A stretch of 64,000 nucleotides of DNA from Methylococcaceae bacterium UBA6146 (GCA_002422395.1 DIUY01000002.1:134685-198684); one strand, 5' to 3'; positions 26,662-35,570 are shown, counted from the first letter of the stretch. The notes: generated by a model not told the origin, from the letters alone. Translations and numbers: made by a program.

Positions 26662-26897
26662 GTGATATGACACAGATTAGGGCAAACCCAATGCCGCAGC
26701 ATGTTTTGGGGGCATCTGGCAATAAGATGATTTTAATGGTTTTTAGTTTTCTTGGCGTTTTCGGCGGAAGCTAATCCCTATTTCTTTGATTGATGCCAGA
26801 TAAAAGTGACCTTGTTGAGTTAAGGCTATTTTTATGGGCGCTTAAGCAATAAGTGAGTGATTTAGCATATTATTAACTATAAACTGTGTCATATCAC
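26662..26897. repeat. 236-bp segment bounded by 14-nt inverted repeats
   Basis: gtgatatgacacag (26662-26675) and ctgtgtcatatcac (26884-26897) are exact reverse complements. Inside, gcatctggcaa and a partial complement (tgatgccagat) form a second, weaker pair. The segment has no convincing gene and ends 200 nt before the corA-like start. MITE-like, or twin operator half-sites; which is not decided by the sequence. Confidence 0.5.
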
Positions 26898-27097
26898 ATA
26901 GTTCAATGGGTTTGTACCTAAGTTCATAGCACAACATGATGTATTTTAAGGTTAAAAAAATATGGCATAATAAGTGCTTAATTTGTTTTTGCAGCACTCT
27001 GGTGTTGTACGCCTGTTATATGGATAGCGGGTGTTCTAAATTTAATCATTAAAAAAAAACCATATCTTCTTCCCACGTTTTATAAGGAAAACAGTTA
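26898..27097 (+). promoter_or_regulatory. Leader region of the corA-like gene
   Basis: An AT-rich leader with several possible -10 boxes (for example cataat near 26965) and a clear aagga before the ATG at 27098. Homologous corA genes are repressed by copper, so copper control probably acts here; no known operator sequence could be recognised. Confidence 0.35.
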
Positions 27098-27751
27098 ATG
27101 AAAGCAAATAGCAAATATATGGCCTCTTTTATTTCTTTAGTTGCAGTAGGCTTGTTGGCGGCTTCTGCGAGCCAGGCGGCGACAAAACCTTCAAGCATTT
27201 TCACGTTTACCCCTAAAGCAACCGATGATGTTTTTTCAGTGAAAAGTAAGGGCTGGCGCGACCCTGCCTTTGGTGATATGGGTTGGACACACCATTCTGA
27301 CTGGGGGACTGTCCGCGCCAGACGTGGGGAGACTGTGACAATCAGAATGGCGGCAGCTGATGCGGGTGTCCATCCGGGCATCACAGTTTGGTATCGTGGC
27401 GTAGCTGACACGGCCTCTGACACCTATGTCGTCGACCATTTTTATCCGCAAAATGCAAATTTTGCTAAATTTGGCGCTACCGATGACACGAGCGGCGAAA
27501 AACTGGGCAACATCGTTATGCGCTATATTGTTCATGGGTATGACGCAGATGGCAATACTAAAACAATAAGAAGCATGAAACCTATAAAAGATGGCGTTCC
27601 AGGCCAATTGGAAGTGAGTTTTGTAGCGCCGCGCAATGGCAATTATATGTTTGTGGTAGGTGGTTTTAACCCTGATGCGGGCGTCGACACTACCCTAAAA
27701 TATAATGTTGATGTTAATGTCACACGGACGCCAGCTCCTGTTGCGGAATAA
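27098..27751 (+). CDS. CorA/MopE-type copper(I)-binding surface protein
   Basis: This 217-aa exported protein has a signal peptide to about residue 27 (ASQA). It resembles CorA of Methylomicrobium album and the C-terminal part of MopE of Methylococcus capsulatus, which bind Cu(I) outside the cell and are made under copper limitation. In MopE a tryptophan oxidised to kynurenine two residues before a histidine forms the site. Here W63-x-H65 in GWTHHSDWG fits, and H92 (GVHPG) and H114 (VDHFYP) are candidate further ligands. The remaining fold region (GYDADGNT; VSFVAPRNGNYMFVVGGFNP) is consistent with the family. A large di-haem peroxidase follows, as in known corA-corB and mopE-SACCP pairs. MopE's long N-terminal part is absent. 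Confidence 0.72.
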   Translation: MKANSKYMASFISLVAVGLLAASASQAATKPSSIFTFTPKATDDVFSVKSKGWRDPAFGDMGWTHHSDWGTVRARRGETVTIRMAAADAGVHPGITVWYRGVADTASDTYVVDHFYPQNANFAKFGATDDTSGEKLGNIVMRYIVHGYDADGNTKTIRSMKPIKDGVPGQLEVSFVAPRNGNYMFVVGGFNPDAGVDTTLKYNVDVNVTRTPAPVAE

Positions 27752-27778
27752 GTGATGTTGGCTAGGCTCTAAAGGCGG

Positions 27779-27820
27779 TTTCCACCGCAAAGGGGATGGG
27801 CGGTGGAAATTTCTTAATTT
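27779..27820 (+). terminator. Hairpin between corA-like and peroxidase genes
   Basis: tttccaccgc (27779-27788) and gcggtggaaa (27800-27809) form a perfect 10-bp stem with an 11-nt loop, followed by tttcttaattt. It lies 28 nt after the corA-like stop and 127 nt before the peroxidase start. It could end most corA transcripts and lower expression of the downstream gene. Confidence 0.65.
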
Positions 27821-27946
27821 ATGCGGGTCATTTGGCGGCAGAATGTGCCAGTGAACCGCAACCGCCTCGCCTTAAGCGGCATAAAACTGAACCCATCCGT
27901 CCTAAAGTACAAAATATAGTCAAAATAATAATTTACAGGTCATTTT

Positions 27947-30088
27947 ATGAATACAGGTCACGGTTTAAATACGGGTTCGGCCAACTCTTTTCGTGTCATT
28001 GTCGCGTCGGGCGCCGTGTGGTTGTTTGCCGCGCTAATGACGGGTGAAGCCGTAGCGCATGGAAATACACCACCTTCCTTAAAAGGTGTCGTCGCCCCTC
28101 CGGTACCGGGTTTACTTGATGGTGATGCGCCGATTGTTATTGACAAAGCCGCCGCCATTCAGTTAGGCAAGGCATTGTTTTGGGATGTCAATGTGGGCAG
28201 TGACGGTATGGCCTGCGCATCTTGCCATTTTCATGCAGGGGCCGATGGCCGTATTAAAAACCAGCTGTCGCCTGGAAAGCTTAGAAGGCTAAAGCCGACC
28301 ACACGGACTTTTGAAGCAGCTGCATCGGGTAGTGATGGCGGCACCAATTACATGTTGAAGGCTAGCGATTTTCCGTTACATCAACTGAGCGATCCGACTG
28401 ATAAAGAATCATCGGTGCTGTTTGACACCGATGATGTGGTTTCGTCAGCCGGTGTGTTTTTGGCGCGCTTTAACAGACGGCAAGGCGAGGGCACTCAGGA
28501 TGATTGCACCCCGAAAATGGATGCCATTTTTCATCTAGGCGATTTAAACACGCGCCAAGTCCAGTCTCGGCAAGCGCCTAGCGTGATTAACGCCGGCTTT
28601 AATTTCCGCAATTTTTGGGATGGGCGTGCCAACAATATTTTTAACGGGGTTTCGCAGTATGGTGCGCGTGATGTAAACGCCGGCGTTTGGGTGGTTGGGC
28701 AAGATGGCGTTGTCAGCAAACAGCTATTGCGCTTGGAAAACTCCTCGCTGGCATCGCAAGCCGTGGCGCCACCGGTCAACACGTCAGAAATGTCTTGCAA
28801 ACAGCGCAACCTGTCTGATATTGCCCGCAAAGTGCTGCCCCGCCGTCCATTAGAAACTCAAAGCGTCCATCACGCGGATAGTGTGCTTGCCGGTCTGCGC
28901 GACTTGTCAGGCAAAGGGCTTGGCACTTCCTACGAAACGATGATAAAAACGGCCTTTGCCTCCCGTTACTGGACAGGTGCGGGCGAATTTGGCAAACCTG
29001 CCGCTTTAGACGCCACACCGTACACGCAGATGGAAGCCAATTTCCCGATGTTTTTTGGCTTGGCGTTGCAGCTTTATCAGCAAACTTTGGTTTCTGACCA
29101 AACCCCTTTCGATACCCCGCGACTTTCAGGGTTCCCACAAATGCCGAAGGGCTTGGATGAGCAGCAGAGAAATGGCCTGAAAATTTTTCTTGATGCCCAT
29201 TGTCTTGAATGCCATAAAGGCCCCACTTTTTCTGGTGCGGCGCATCCAAGCATTTATACCCTCTCGGATGCTTTTTCATCACTGCGTTTGGTAAACCGCA
29301 AAACCATCAATGGCGCTTTTGGTGCGAAAGGTGTCGCGCAGGGACTGTTGGACGAGGGGTATTTTAACACCAGCGTCACACCTGTCAGCGCCGATCCGGG
29401 CATAGGAGGCCGTGACCCGTTTGGTAATCCGTTGTCTTTTAGTCAGCAATACCTGCAGTTTTTGTTGACGGGTAAGCCTTTGATAGATCCAGTGATTGTC
29501 AATTCCTGCGATTTGGATAACGCGTTTTCCCAAGATTATCTAAAAAGCGAACTTATCGGCGACACTTCTATTGTCGGCGGCTGCGGTGACCGTTCTATCT
29601 ATGCGAAGGTGCCGAAAGCCCCCGTACTTTTGGCGGAATTGGAAAAAAGGAATGATGGGCGGGCTATGGTCGCTGTCAACGGTGCGTTTAAAGTGCCATC
29701 CTTGCGTAATGTCGAGCTGACCGGGCCTTATATGCACAATGGCAGTCTGCTTACATTGGAGCAAGTGGTTGATTTTTATTTTCGCGGCGGCAACTTTAAG
29801 AATCCCCACCATTTCGCCACGGTGGTGTTTCCACAAACAATCAGCGCACAAGAAAAAGCCGATTTGGTGGCTTTTTTGAAATCACTGACTGATGAGAGGG
29901 TGCGTTGGGAACGCGCACCGTTTGACCATCCGGAGTTGGCGATACCTCATGGTCATGAGGAAAGCCCGAGCCCGCAGCATCCTGAGCTGGCAAAGGATCT
30001 GTTTTTGCAAGTGCCGGCGGTGGGCAAAAATGGCAGAGATAGCGCTTTAGGGCCAATAAAGGCGTTCCACACTTATTTGCAGCCTTAG
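27947..30088 (+). CDS. Large di-haem peroxidase, SACCP/CorB type
   Basis: This 713-aa protein has an N-terminal signal-like helix (residues about 15-38) and two haem c motifs: CASCH near residue 90 and CLECH near residue 417. Segments such as NFRNFWDGRA and PSLRNVELTGPYMHNGSL belong to the bacterial di-haem cytochrome c peroxidase/MauG superfamily. It is about twice the length of ordinary CcpA, as are the surface-associated peroxidases (SACCP) encoded next to MopE and CorA. The position after the corA-like gene supports that assignment. The tail contains a His-rich stretch (HPELAIPHGHEE). A role in oxidising the partner's Trp to kynurenine has been suggested for homologues; here it is inference. 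Confidence 0.82.
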   Translation: MNTGHGLNTGSANSFRVIVASGAVWLFAALMTGEAVAHGNTPPSLKGVVAPPVPGLLDGDAPIVIDKAAAIQLGKALFWDVNVGSDGMACASCHFHAGADGRIKNQLSPGKLRRLKPTTRTFEAAASGSDGGTNYMLKASDFPLHQLSDPTDKESSVLFDTDDVVSSAGVFLARFNRRQGEGTQDDCTPKMDAIFHLGDLNTRQVQSRQAPSVINAGFNFRNFWDGRANNIFNGVSQYGARDVNAGVWVVGQDGVVSKQLLRLENSSLASQAVAPPVNTSEMSCKQRNLSDIARKVLPRRPLETQSVHHADSVLAGLRDLSGKGLGTSYETMIKTAFASRYWTGAGEFGKPAALDATPYTQMEANFPMFFGLALQLYQQTLVSDQTPFDTPRLSGFPQMPKGLDEQQRNGLKIFLDAHCLECHKGPTFSGAAHPSIYTLSDAFSSLRLVNRKTINGAFGAKGVAQGLLDEGYFNTSVTPVSADPGIGGRDPFGNPLSFSQQYLQFLLTGKPLIDPVIVNSCDLDNAFSQDYLKSELIGDTSIVGGCGDRSIYAKVPKAPVLLAELEKRNDGRAMVAVNGAFKVPSLRNVELTGPYMHNGSLLTLEQVVDFYFRGGNFKNPHHFATVVFPQTISAQEKADLVAFLKSLTDERVRWERAPFDHPELAIPHGHEESPSPQHPELAKDLFLQVPAVGKNGRDSALGPIKAFHTYLQP

Positions 30089-30147
30089 GGGTGTGAGGGT
30101 AAGCCCATAACTGTTATTGGGCTGTTTTATCCGTCAAAAAAACCGTG

Positions 30148-30178
30148 CCACTGCATGTCCTTCAAGGATGCGCAGTGG
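30148..30178. repeat. Dispersed palindrome, core copy f
   Basis: ccactgcatgtcctt / aaggatgcgcagtgg, a diverged member of the 31-nt family, 60 nt after the peroxidase stop. It may act as a terminator. Confidence 0.6.
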
Positions 30179-30239
30179 TCAATAAACAGTTCAAATTAAC
30201 CATTCCAGCAAATTTTTCCGCTGATCAATCTGCCAGCAA

Positions 30240-30480
30240 GACCCGCCACAAAAGGGCGGAAAGCCATGGGTGGTGGGTTAAATCTGTAGCTGCACGTTAA
30301 TAAGCTTGAGTGCAAACCTTGTTAGCCTCAGTACAAGCCAAGGCTTGTGCTCCAACCACCACGTTTAACCCACTACTTGCAGTTGTAAGGTGTGGGGTGC
30401 AAGCCTTGGTCTGTTCTAGCACAGGATCAAAGCTTGCGCTCCCCCCGTCTAAACCGCTGCCCGCCAGTTGGAATAACATA
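30240..30480. repeat. Degenerate intergenic repeats upstream of tex
   Basis: tggtgggttaaa (30271-30282) is the inverse of tttaacccacta (30364-30375) with one mismatch. Around them, variants of caagccttgg and aagcttgcgctcc recur in both orientations (30310-30445). No gene is supported. The region looks like remnants of several dispersed repeats. Confidence 0.45.
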
Positions 30481-30563
30481 TAAAGGGCAGTACGCCTTTA
30501 TGTTGAAAACCAGCATCGTGAATTTGCTACAATGCCTGTTTTTTTGCTGAAGTAGAGTAATAA

Positions 30564-32285
30564 ATGGACGTTATCCAACGTATTGCCGAAGAATTATCCG
30601 TTACTGAAAAACAAGTAAGCGCCGCTGTTTTATTGCTTGATGAGGGGGCGACTGTCCCGTTTATTGCGCGTTACCGTAAAGAGGTGACCGGAGGTCTTGA
30701 TGACACCCAATTGCGTTTTCTCGAAGAACGGTTGGGGTATTTGCGTGAACTTAACGGCCGGCGGCTGAGCATTCTCGATAGTATTGGCGGACAAGGCAAA
30801 CTGACGCCACAACTTGCCCAGGCTATCAATGCGGCTGACACCAAGACTTTGTTGGAAGATTTGTATCTGCCGTATAAGCCCAAGCGGCGCACGAAAGCGC
30901 AGTGTGCCCGCGAAGCCGGACTGGAGCCGCTGGCGGACGTGTTGCTCGATGACCGCTCATTAATTCCCGTACAAATTGCCGCCGATTATATTGACAACGC
31001 TAAGGGGGTGGCGGATGCCGCCACCGCACTTGAAGGGGCGCGGCAAATCATCATGGAGCGTTTGGCTGAAGACGCCGGGTTATTGGCTGATTTACGCGGG
31101 CGGGTCTGGCAAAAAGGCATTGTCCATGCGACGGTGATGGCGGGCAAGGAGGCGCAGGCAGAAAAATTCAAAGATTATTTCGATTATCAGGAAAACATCA
31201 GCAAAATCCCCTCACATCGTGCTTTAGCCTTGTTACGCGGGCGTAATGAAGATATGTTGGCCTTAACCCTTAAGCCAGAAGCTGACGAAAAAGCGGGGCA
31301 TGCACTGTGCGCCCAGTGGGTCGCCCGGCACTTAAATGTCACTGACAATAGTAGCCCCGCCGATGCGTGGCTTGCTGAAACCGCGCGTTTTGCCTGGAAA
31401 ATCAAGTTGTTCACGCGTATTGAGCTGGATTTGAAGCAGCAATTGCGGGAAGTTGCCGAGCTGGAAGCCATCCGGGTGTTTGCCAGTAATTTGCGGGATT
31501 TGCTATTAGCGGCCCCGGCGGGCGCAAAAGTTACAATGGGCTTGGATCCGGGCATCCGTACTGGCGTTAAAGTGGCCATTGTGGATGCGACCGGTAAGTT
31601 GCTGGCGACCGACACTATTTATCCCCATCCGCCACGCAAACAGTGGGACGAATCCATTGCCCAGCTGGCAAAACTGATAGCGCAACATAACGTTGATTTG
31701 GTCAGTATCGGCAATGGCACCGCATCTAGGGAAACCGACCAGTTAGTTGCTGAGGTGATGAAGCGGCACGGTGCATTGAAATTTAAAAAGATTATCGTTT
31801 CAGAAGCGGGCGCGTCAGTTTATTCGGCATCCGAATTTGCCGCCAAAGAATTTCCTGAGTTGGATGTGTCGTTGCGTGGCGCGGTGTCTATTGCCAGACG
31901 CCTGCAAGACCCGTTGGCAGAGCTGGTTAAAATTGAGCCAAAATCCATAGGGGTGGGGCAATACCAGCATGACGTCAATCAACTCCAGTTAGCCCGTGGG
32001 CTTGATGGTGTGGTTGAGGATTGCGTGAATGCGGTGGGTGTCGATGTCAATACGGCGTCGGTTGCCTTGCTGAAACAAGTGTCCGGGTTATCGGCCAGTG
32101 TCAGTGAAAATATTGTCAATTACCGGAATGAACATGGGGCGTTTGCCAATCGCAAACAATTGAAGAAAGTGCCGCGTTTGGGTGATAAGGCCTACGAACA
32201 GGCGGCCGGTTTTTTGCGTGTCATGAATGGCGATAATCCCCTGGACGCGTCAGCAGTGCACCCCGAAGCTTATCCGGTGGTGTAA
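30564..32285 (+). CDS. tex: Tex transcription accessory protein, stops before the S1 domain
   Basis: Tex is a conserved nucleic-acid-binding protein linked to transcription. This frame encodes 573 residues: N-terminal helical region (PFIARYRKEVTGGLDDTQLR), YqgF/RNase H-like domain from about residue 325 (MGLDPGIRTGVKVAIVDATG), and helix-hairpin-helix region (VGVDVNTASVALLKQVSGLS). It ends in a TAA at 32283-32285 after HPEAYPVV, exactly where other Tex proteins continue (E. coli PVVERIL). The codons after the TAA are in the same frame and keep the Tex sequence, including the S1 domain. Full Tex is about 770 aa. The product without S1 would probably be impaired in RNA binding. A sequencing error, a real nonsense mutation or readthrough are all possible. 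Confidence 0.9.
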   Translation: MDVIQRIAEELSVTEKQVSAAVLLLDEGATVPFIARYRKEVTGGLDDTQLRFLEERLGYLRELNGRRLSILDSIGGQGKLTPQLAQAINAADTKTLLEDLYLPYKPKRRTKAQCAREAGLEPLADVLLDDRSLIPVQIAADYIDNAKGVADAATALEGARQIIMERLAEDAGLLADLRGRVWQKGIVHATVMAGKEAQAEKFKDYFDYQENISKIPSHRALALLRGRNEDMLALTLKPEADEKAGHALCAQWVARHLNVTDNSSPADAWLAETARFAWKIKLFTRIELDLKQQLREVAELEAIRVFASNLRDLLLAAPAGAKVTMGLDPGIRTGVKVAIVDATGKLLATDTIYPHPPRKQWDESIAQLAKLIAQHNVDLVSIGNGTASRETDQLVAEVMKRHGALKFKKIIVSEAGASVYSASEFAAKEFPELDVSLRGAVSIARRLQDPLAELVKIEPKSIGVGQYQHDVNQLQLARGLDGVVEDCVNAVGVDVNTASVALLKQVSGLSASVSENIVNYRNEHGAFANRKQLKKVPRLGDKAYEQAAGFLRVMNGDNPLDASAVHPEAYPVV

Positions 32286-32843
32286 GCGATCATTAAAGAC
32301 ACCGGAAAATCCATCCGTGACCTTATCGGCCAAGGCCAGTTTTTGCGCCAGTTAAATCCTGCAAACTATACTGACGGGCATTTCGGTGTGCCGACGGTGA
32401 CCGACATTTTGCAAGAGTTGGAAAAACCCGGGCGTGATCCGAGGCCGGAATTTAAAAGTGTGGAATTTAAAGCCGGTGTTGAGAAAATCACCGATCTTGA
32501 ACCTGGCATGACGCTTTCCGGCGTGGTGACCAATGTCGCCAATTTTGGTGCGTTTGTTGATATTGGCGTACATCAGGATGGCCTGGTGCATATCTCCCAC
32601 TTATCCGACACTTTTATCAAAGACCCGCGCGATGCCGTGAAAACGGGGAATATGGTCAAAGTTAAAGTGCTGGAAGTGGATGTCGCGCGTAAACGTATTT
32701 CTCTGACGATGAAAACGGCAACGGACACCGCCGCCGATCCGGGTTCTGCGCGTGTGCCGCAAAGGCCTGCCAAACAACCTAAACAACCGGTGCAGCCGCA
32801 AGGTTCTATGGCTAATGCTTTTGCCAAGGCATTGGGAAAGTAA
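32286..32843 (+). pseudogene. tex: Detached C-terminal S1 part of tex
   Basis: In frame with the preceding stop, this stretch continues the Tex sequence (AIIKDTGKSIRDLIGQG, then FGVPTVTDILQELEKPGRDP) and holds a complete S1 RNA-binding domain (TLSGVVTNVANFGAFVDIGV, DGLVHISHLSD, VKVKVLEVDVARKRISLTM) and a Lys/Gln/Pro tail. No ATG with a ribosome site lies near its beginning; the first start-like codon is TTG at 32343. It is either translated by readthrough, or from a weak start, or not at all. Sequence conservation after the stop suggests that the stop is recent or an artefact. Confidence 0.8.
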
Positions 32844-32898
32844 ATAACCATAGCTCTGCTATACTAACTTCATCATTAACATACCCGCAGGATTTGAG

Positions 32899-33447
32899 AT
32901 GGACAAATACAACCGTTTTTTCGTTACCCTCTTGTTTACCGGATTGATAGGTGGCTATGCCCCGATAAGCCAGGCTGACGTAAGTCAGACTCATTGCAGT
33001 TATGGCCAAAAAATCAGTGAGAAAGCGTTGCGCACGCTGACCAACATGACGACAAACATCCTGGAATTGCCAAAAAACATGATTAACACAACGAATGACA
33101 GCAACATCTTTTATGGTTTGACAGGCGGGGCGTTCAAAGGCTTGCTGAATATGGTTGGACGGATGAGCGTGGGCGTTGCTGATTTAGTCAGTTTGCCTAT
33201 CCCCACCAAACCTGTCGCCTATCCATTGTATATCTGGGACGATTTTGACATTGATACGAGCTACAACGATGTGTTTCGTCTTGATACCTGCCCGAAAGCC
33301 GGGCCTGTTGTTGCAGTCCCTATGGTACAGCCGGTGGTAGTGCCTGCGGTGGTGCCAAGTGTGCCAGTTATTGACCGTTCAAATCAGTATAACCAGCAAA
33401 CCAACCGTAAGTTGGACACGCTGTTTAAAAAACAAATGATGAAATAA
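32899..33447 (+). CDS. Exosortase system-associated protein, TIGR04073 type
   Basis: This 182-aa exported protein has a signal peptide (to about SQA, residue 26) and the signature ALRTLTNMTTNILELPKNMI with FYGLTGGAFKGLLNMVGR and DLVSLPIPTKPVAYP of the TIGR04073 family. These proteins co-occur with exosortase/PEP-CTERM systems but have no defined role. A Val/Pro-rich linker (VVAVPMVQPVVVPAVVP) precedes a short basic end. A caggattt site precedes the ATG. A PEP-CTERM substrate gene lies elsewhere in this window (57142). The exosortase itself was not seen. Confidence 0.75.
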   Translation: MDKYNRFFVTLLFTGLIGGYAPISQADVSQTHCSYGQKISEKALRTLTNMTTNILELPKNMINTTNDSNIFYGLTGGAFKGLLNMVGRMSVGVADLVSLPIPTKPVAYPLYIWDDFDIDTSYNDVFRLDTCPKAGPVVAVPMVQPVVVPAVVPSVPVIDRSNQYNQQTNRKLDTLFKKQMMK

Positions 33448-33464
33448 ATACAGCCGCTACCGCT

Positions 33465-34082
33465 ATGAAATCAGACAGCGCAGCAATTAAAAGACGATAC
33501 GACCGGATTGCGCCTTATTTTGAGGTGCTGGAAGCGGCGATGGAGGGTATGTTTTTCAAGCCCTGGCGCAAAAAGCTATGGGCGAAAGTTGACGGTTATC
33601 ATATTCTCGAAGTTGGGGTGGGGACGGGGAAAAGCTTTGATTATTATCCTGCTAATGCCCGGATCACTGCGATTGATTTTAGCCCGCAGATGCTTAAACA
33701 GGCGCTAGATAAGAAAAGCAGAAAGCAGGTGGCTGTCGAGCTTGAGTTAATGGATGTGCAGTCGTTACCTTTTGCCGACAACAGTTTTGATACGGTTATT
33801 GCGTCTTTTGTTTTTTGTTCGGTGCCGTTGCCCATGAAAGGGTTGAAGGAAGTTTATCGGGTTTGCAAGCCGGGCGGGCAAGTGTTGTTGCTGGAGCATG
33901 TGTTAAGTTCACGGCCCGTGCTTGCTTGGTTTATGAGGCTGGTTAATCCCGCAGTTGTCGGTTTGTTGGGGGCGAATATCAATCGCACCACCGTTAAAAG
34001 TGTGCAGGCATGTGCTTTCCAGTTGGTGCATGTGGATGACCATAGCAGCGATATGATTAAGCTGATTGAAGCCAGAAAATAA
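33465..34082 (+). CDS. Class I SAM-dependent methyltransferase
   Basis: This 205-aa protein has the Rossmann SAM-binding motif ILEVGVGTGKSFDYYP (about residue 45), the acidic post-motif AIDFSPQML, and VASFVFCSVP with LKEVYRVCKPGGQVLLLEH, typical of UbiE/COQ5-like small methyltransferases. It follows the TIGR04073 gene by 17 nt and may be co-transcribed. The resemblance to phosphatidylethanolamine N-methyltransferases of the PmtA type is noticeable but the substrate cannot be settled. Confidence 0.8.
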   Translation: MKSDSAAIKRRYDRIAPYFEVLEAAMEGMFFKPWRKKLWAKVDGYHILEVGVGTGKSFDYYPANARITAIDFSPQMLKQALDKKSRKQVAVELELMDVQSLPFADNSFDTVIASFVFCSVPLPMKGLKEVYRVCKPGGQVLLLEHVLSSRPVLAWFMRLVNPAVVGLLGANINRTTVKSVQACAFQLVHVDDHSSDMIKLIEARK

Positions 34083-34098
34083 CGTGTTGAATACGTTG

Positions 34099-34128
34099 GC
34101 AGTGGGCGGTGACGGGGCCGCCCACTGC
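34099..34128. terminator. Hairpin between convergent methyltransferase and glgA
   Basis: gcagtgggcgg (34099-34109) pairs perfectly with ccgcccactgc (34118-34128) over 11 bp with an 8-nt loop. It sits between two converging genes. There is no T-run, so it might terminate with help or simply block read-through. Confidence 0.55.
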
Positions 34129-34136
34129 GAATCCGG

Positions 34137-35570
34137 TCAAATGCCCCGATACAATTCCAAATATTGTTCGGCGCTATGTTGCCACGAGAAATCCTTGGCC
34201 ATTGCGTTAACTTGCATTTTTTTCCATGCCTTGGCATTGTTGTATAAAAGCAGCGTACGTTTGACCGCTTCCAACAATGCCCCAGCGCTGGCTTCGGTAA
34301 AAACAACCCCGGTGGCGGTGTTATTGGCCAGTGTTTCCGGCGTGCTGTCCACGACCGTGTCGGCAAGCCCTCCTGTTTTGCGCACAACCGGAACAGTGCC
34401 ATAACGTTGGCTATACATCTGATTTAAGCCGCAGGGTTCAAAGCGCGAAGGCATCAGAAAAATGTCCGACCCCGCTTCGATAAGATGCGCGAGCGATTCG
34501 TCATAGCCAATGGTCACGGCTATTTTATCGGGATATAGGGTTTGCAGTTGCAGCAAGTGCTGTTCGAATTCGCTGTTGCCGGCGCCTAGGAGGACAAATT
34601 GGATAGGCATGGCCAGTATGTCAGGAAGGCATTCAAGCACCATGTCGATACCTTTTTGTTCAACCAGTCGGCTGATTAGCCCAAATAGGGCGCACTTGTT
34701 ATCGGTCGGAAGCCCGGTGCGTTCTTGTAATTCGGCCTTGTTGGCGTATTTTTTGTCGAGCGATTTTGCTTGGTAAGGATGGTTAATATAACGGTCCGTT
34801 GCGGGATTCCATTGCTCAAGGTCAATGCCGTTGATGATGCCGCTTAATGTGTCTTTTCTATGCGACAGCAACCCTTCGAGGCCATATCCAAATTCCGGTG
34901 TTTGAATTTCCAACGCATAGGTTGGGCTGACTGTGGTGATATGGTCAGCATAAACTAAGCCGCCTTTCATAAAAGACAGCATATTAAAAAACTCCAGGCC
35001 GTTGGCATGCCATAATTGGCCAGGCAAGTTTAATGCCGCTATTTGGCTGGCCGGAAACAGCCCCTGATAAGCCATGTTGTGTATGGTGAAAATGGTTGCC
35101 GGGCGGTGTTTTTCCAACGATAACAGCGCCGGCACCAAGCCGCTTTGCCAATCATTACAGTGGACAATATCGGGCTTCCAGTCGTGGTCTGTCCGGTTCA
35201 TTGCAACTTCAACGGCAACCTTGCAAAACAGGGCGAAACGTTCGGCATTATTAGGCCAAGCGTTGCCATTCCCATCACTGTAAGGGTTGCCCGGATAATT
35301 GAAAAAATCAGGGAAATCAACCAGCCAGACCGTGATTGGGCTATCCGGCATTTGTGTTTCAAGGATATTGACTGTCCGGTTGTCAACGCGCAGCGAACAT
35401 AACGTGCGGACATTGCCACTGATTTTTACGGCTTGGTAGTTGGGTATGATCAAACGTATGTCTTGACCTAATTCGGCCAGCGCTTTGGGTAAGCTGCCCG
35501 ACACATCAGCGAGGCCACCGGTTTTGATCAGCGGATGCGCTTCGCTAGTCACAAAAAGTATTTTTTTCAT
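34137..35570 (-). CDS. glgA: Glycogen synthase
   Basis: GlgA transfers glucose from ADP-glucose to the growing alpha-1,4-glucan. The 477-aa protein is a GT5 glycosyltransferase: it starts MKKILFVTSEAHPLIKTGGLADV (first 20 include the KTGGL substrate loop), has HNMAYQGLFP, and the C-terminal PSRFEPCGLNQMYSQRYGT with GGLADTVVD. aaggaag precedes the ATG. It follows glgB on the same strand with a short gap, so glgB-glgA are probably one transcript. Confidence 0.95.
   Translation of the reverse strand: MKKILFVTSEAHPLIKTGGLADVSGSLPKALAELGQDIRLIIPNYQAVKISGNVRTLCSLRVDNRTVNILETQMPDSPITVWLVDFPDFFNYPGNPYSDGNGNAWPNNAERFALFCKVAVEVAMNRTDHDWKPDIVHCNDWQSGLVPALLSLEKHRPATIFTIHNMAYQGLFPASQIAALNLPGQLWHANGLEFFNMLSFMKGGLVYADHITTVSPTYALEIQTPEFGYGLEGLLSHRKDTLSGIINGIDLEQWNPATDRYINHPYQAKSLDKKYANKAELQERTGLPTDNKCALFGLISRLVEQKGIDMVLECLPDILAMPIQFVLLGAGNSEFEQHLLQLQTLYPDKIAVTIGYDESLAHLIEAGSDIFLMPSRFEPCGLNQMYSQRYGTVPVVRKTGGLADTVVDSTPETLANNTATGVVFTEASAGALLEAVKRTLLLYNNAKAWKKMQVNAMAKDFSWQHSAEQYLELYRGI

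Noticed and set aside
3235..30178. CRISPR array from the repeated palindromes
   Set aside because: The copies are kilobases apart in separate intergenic gaps without regular spacers or cas genes.
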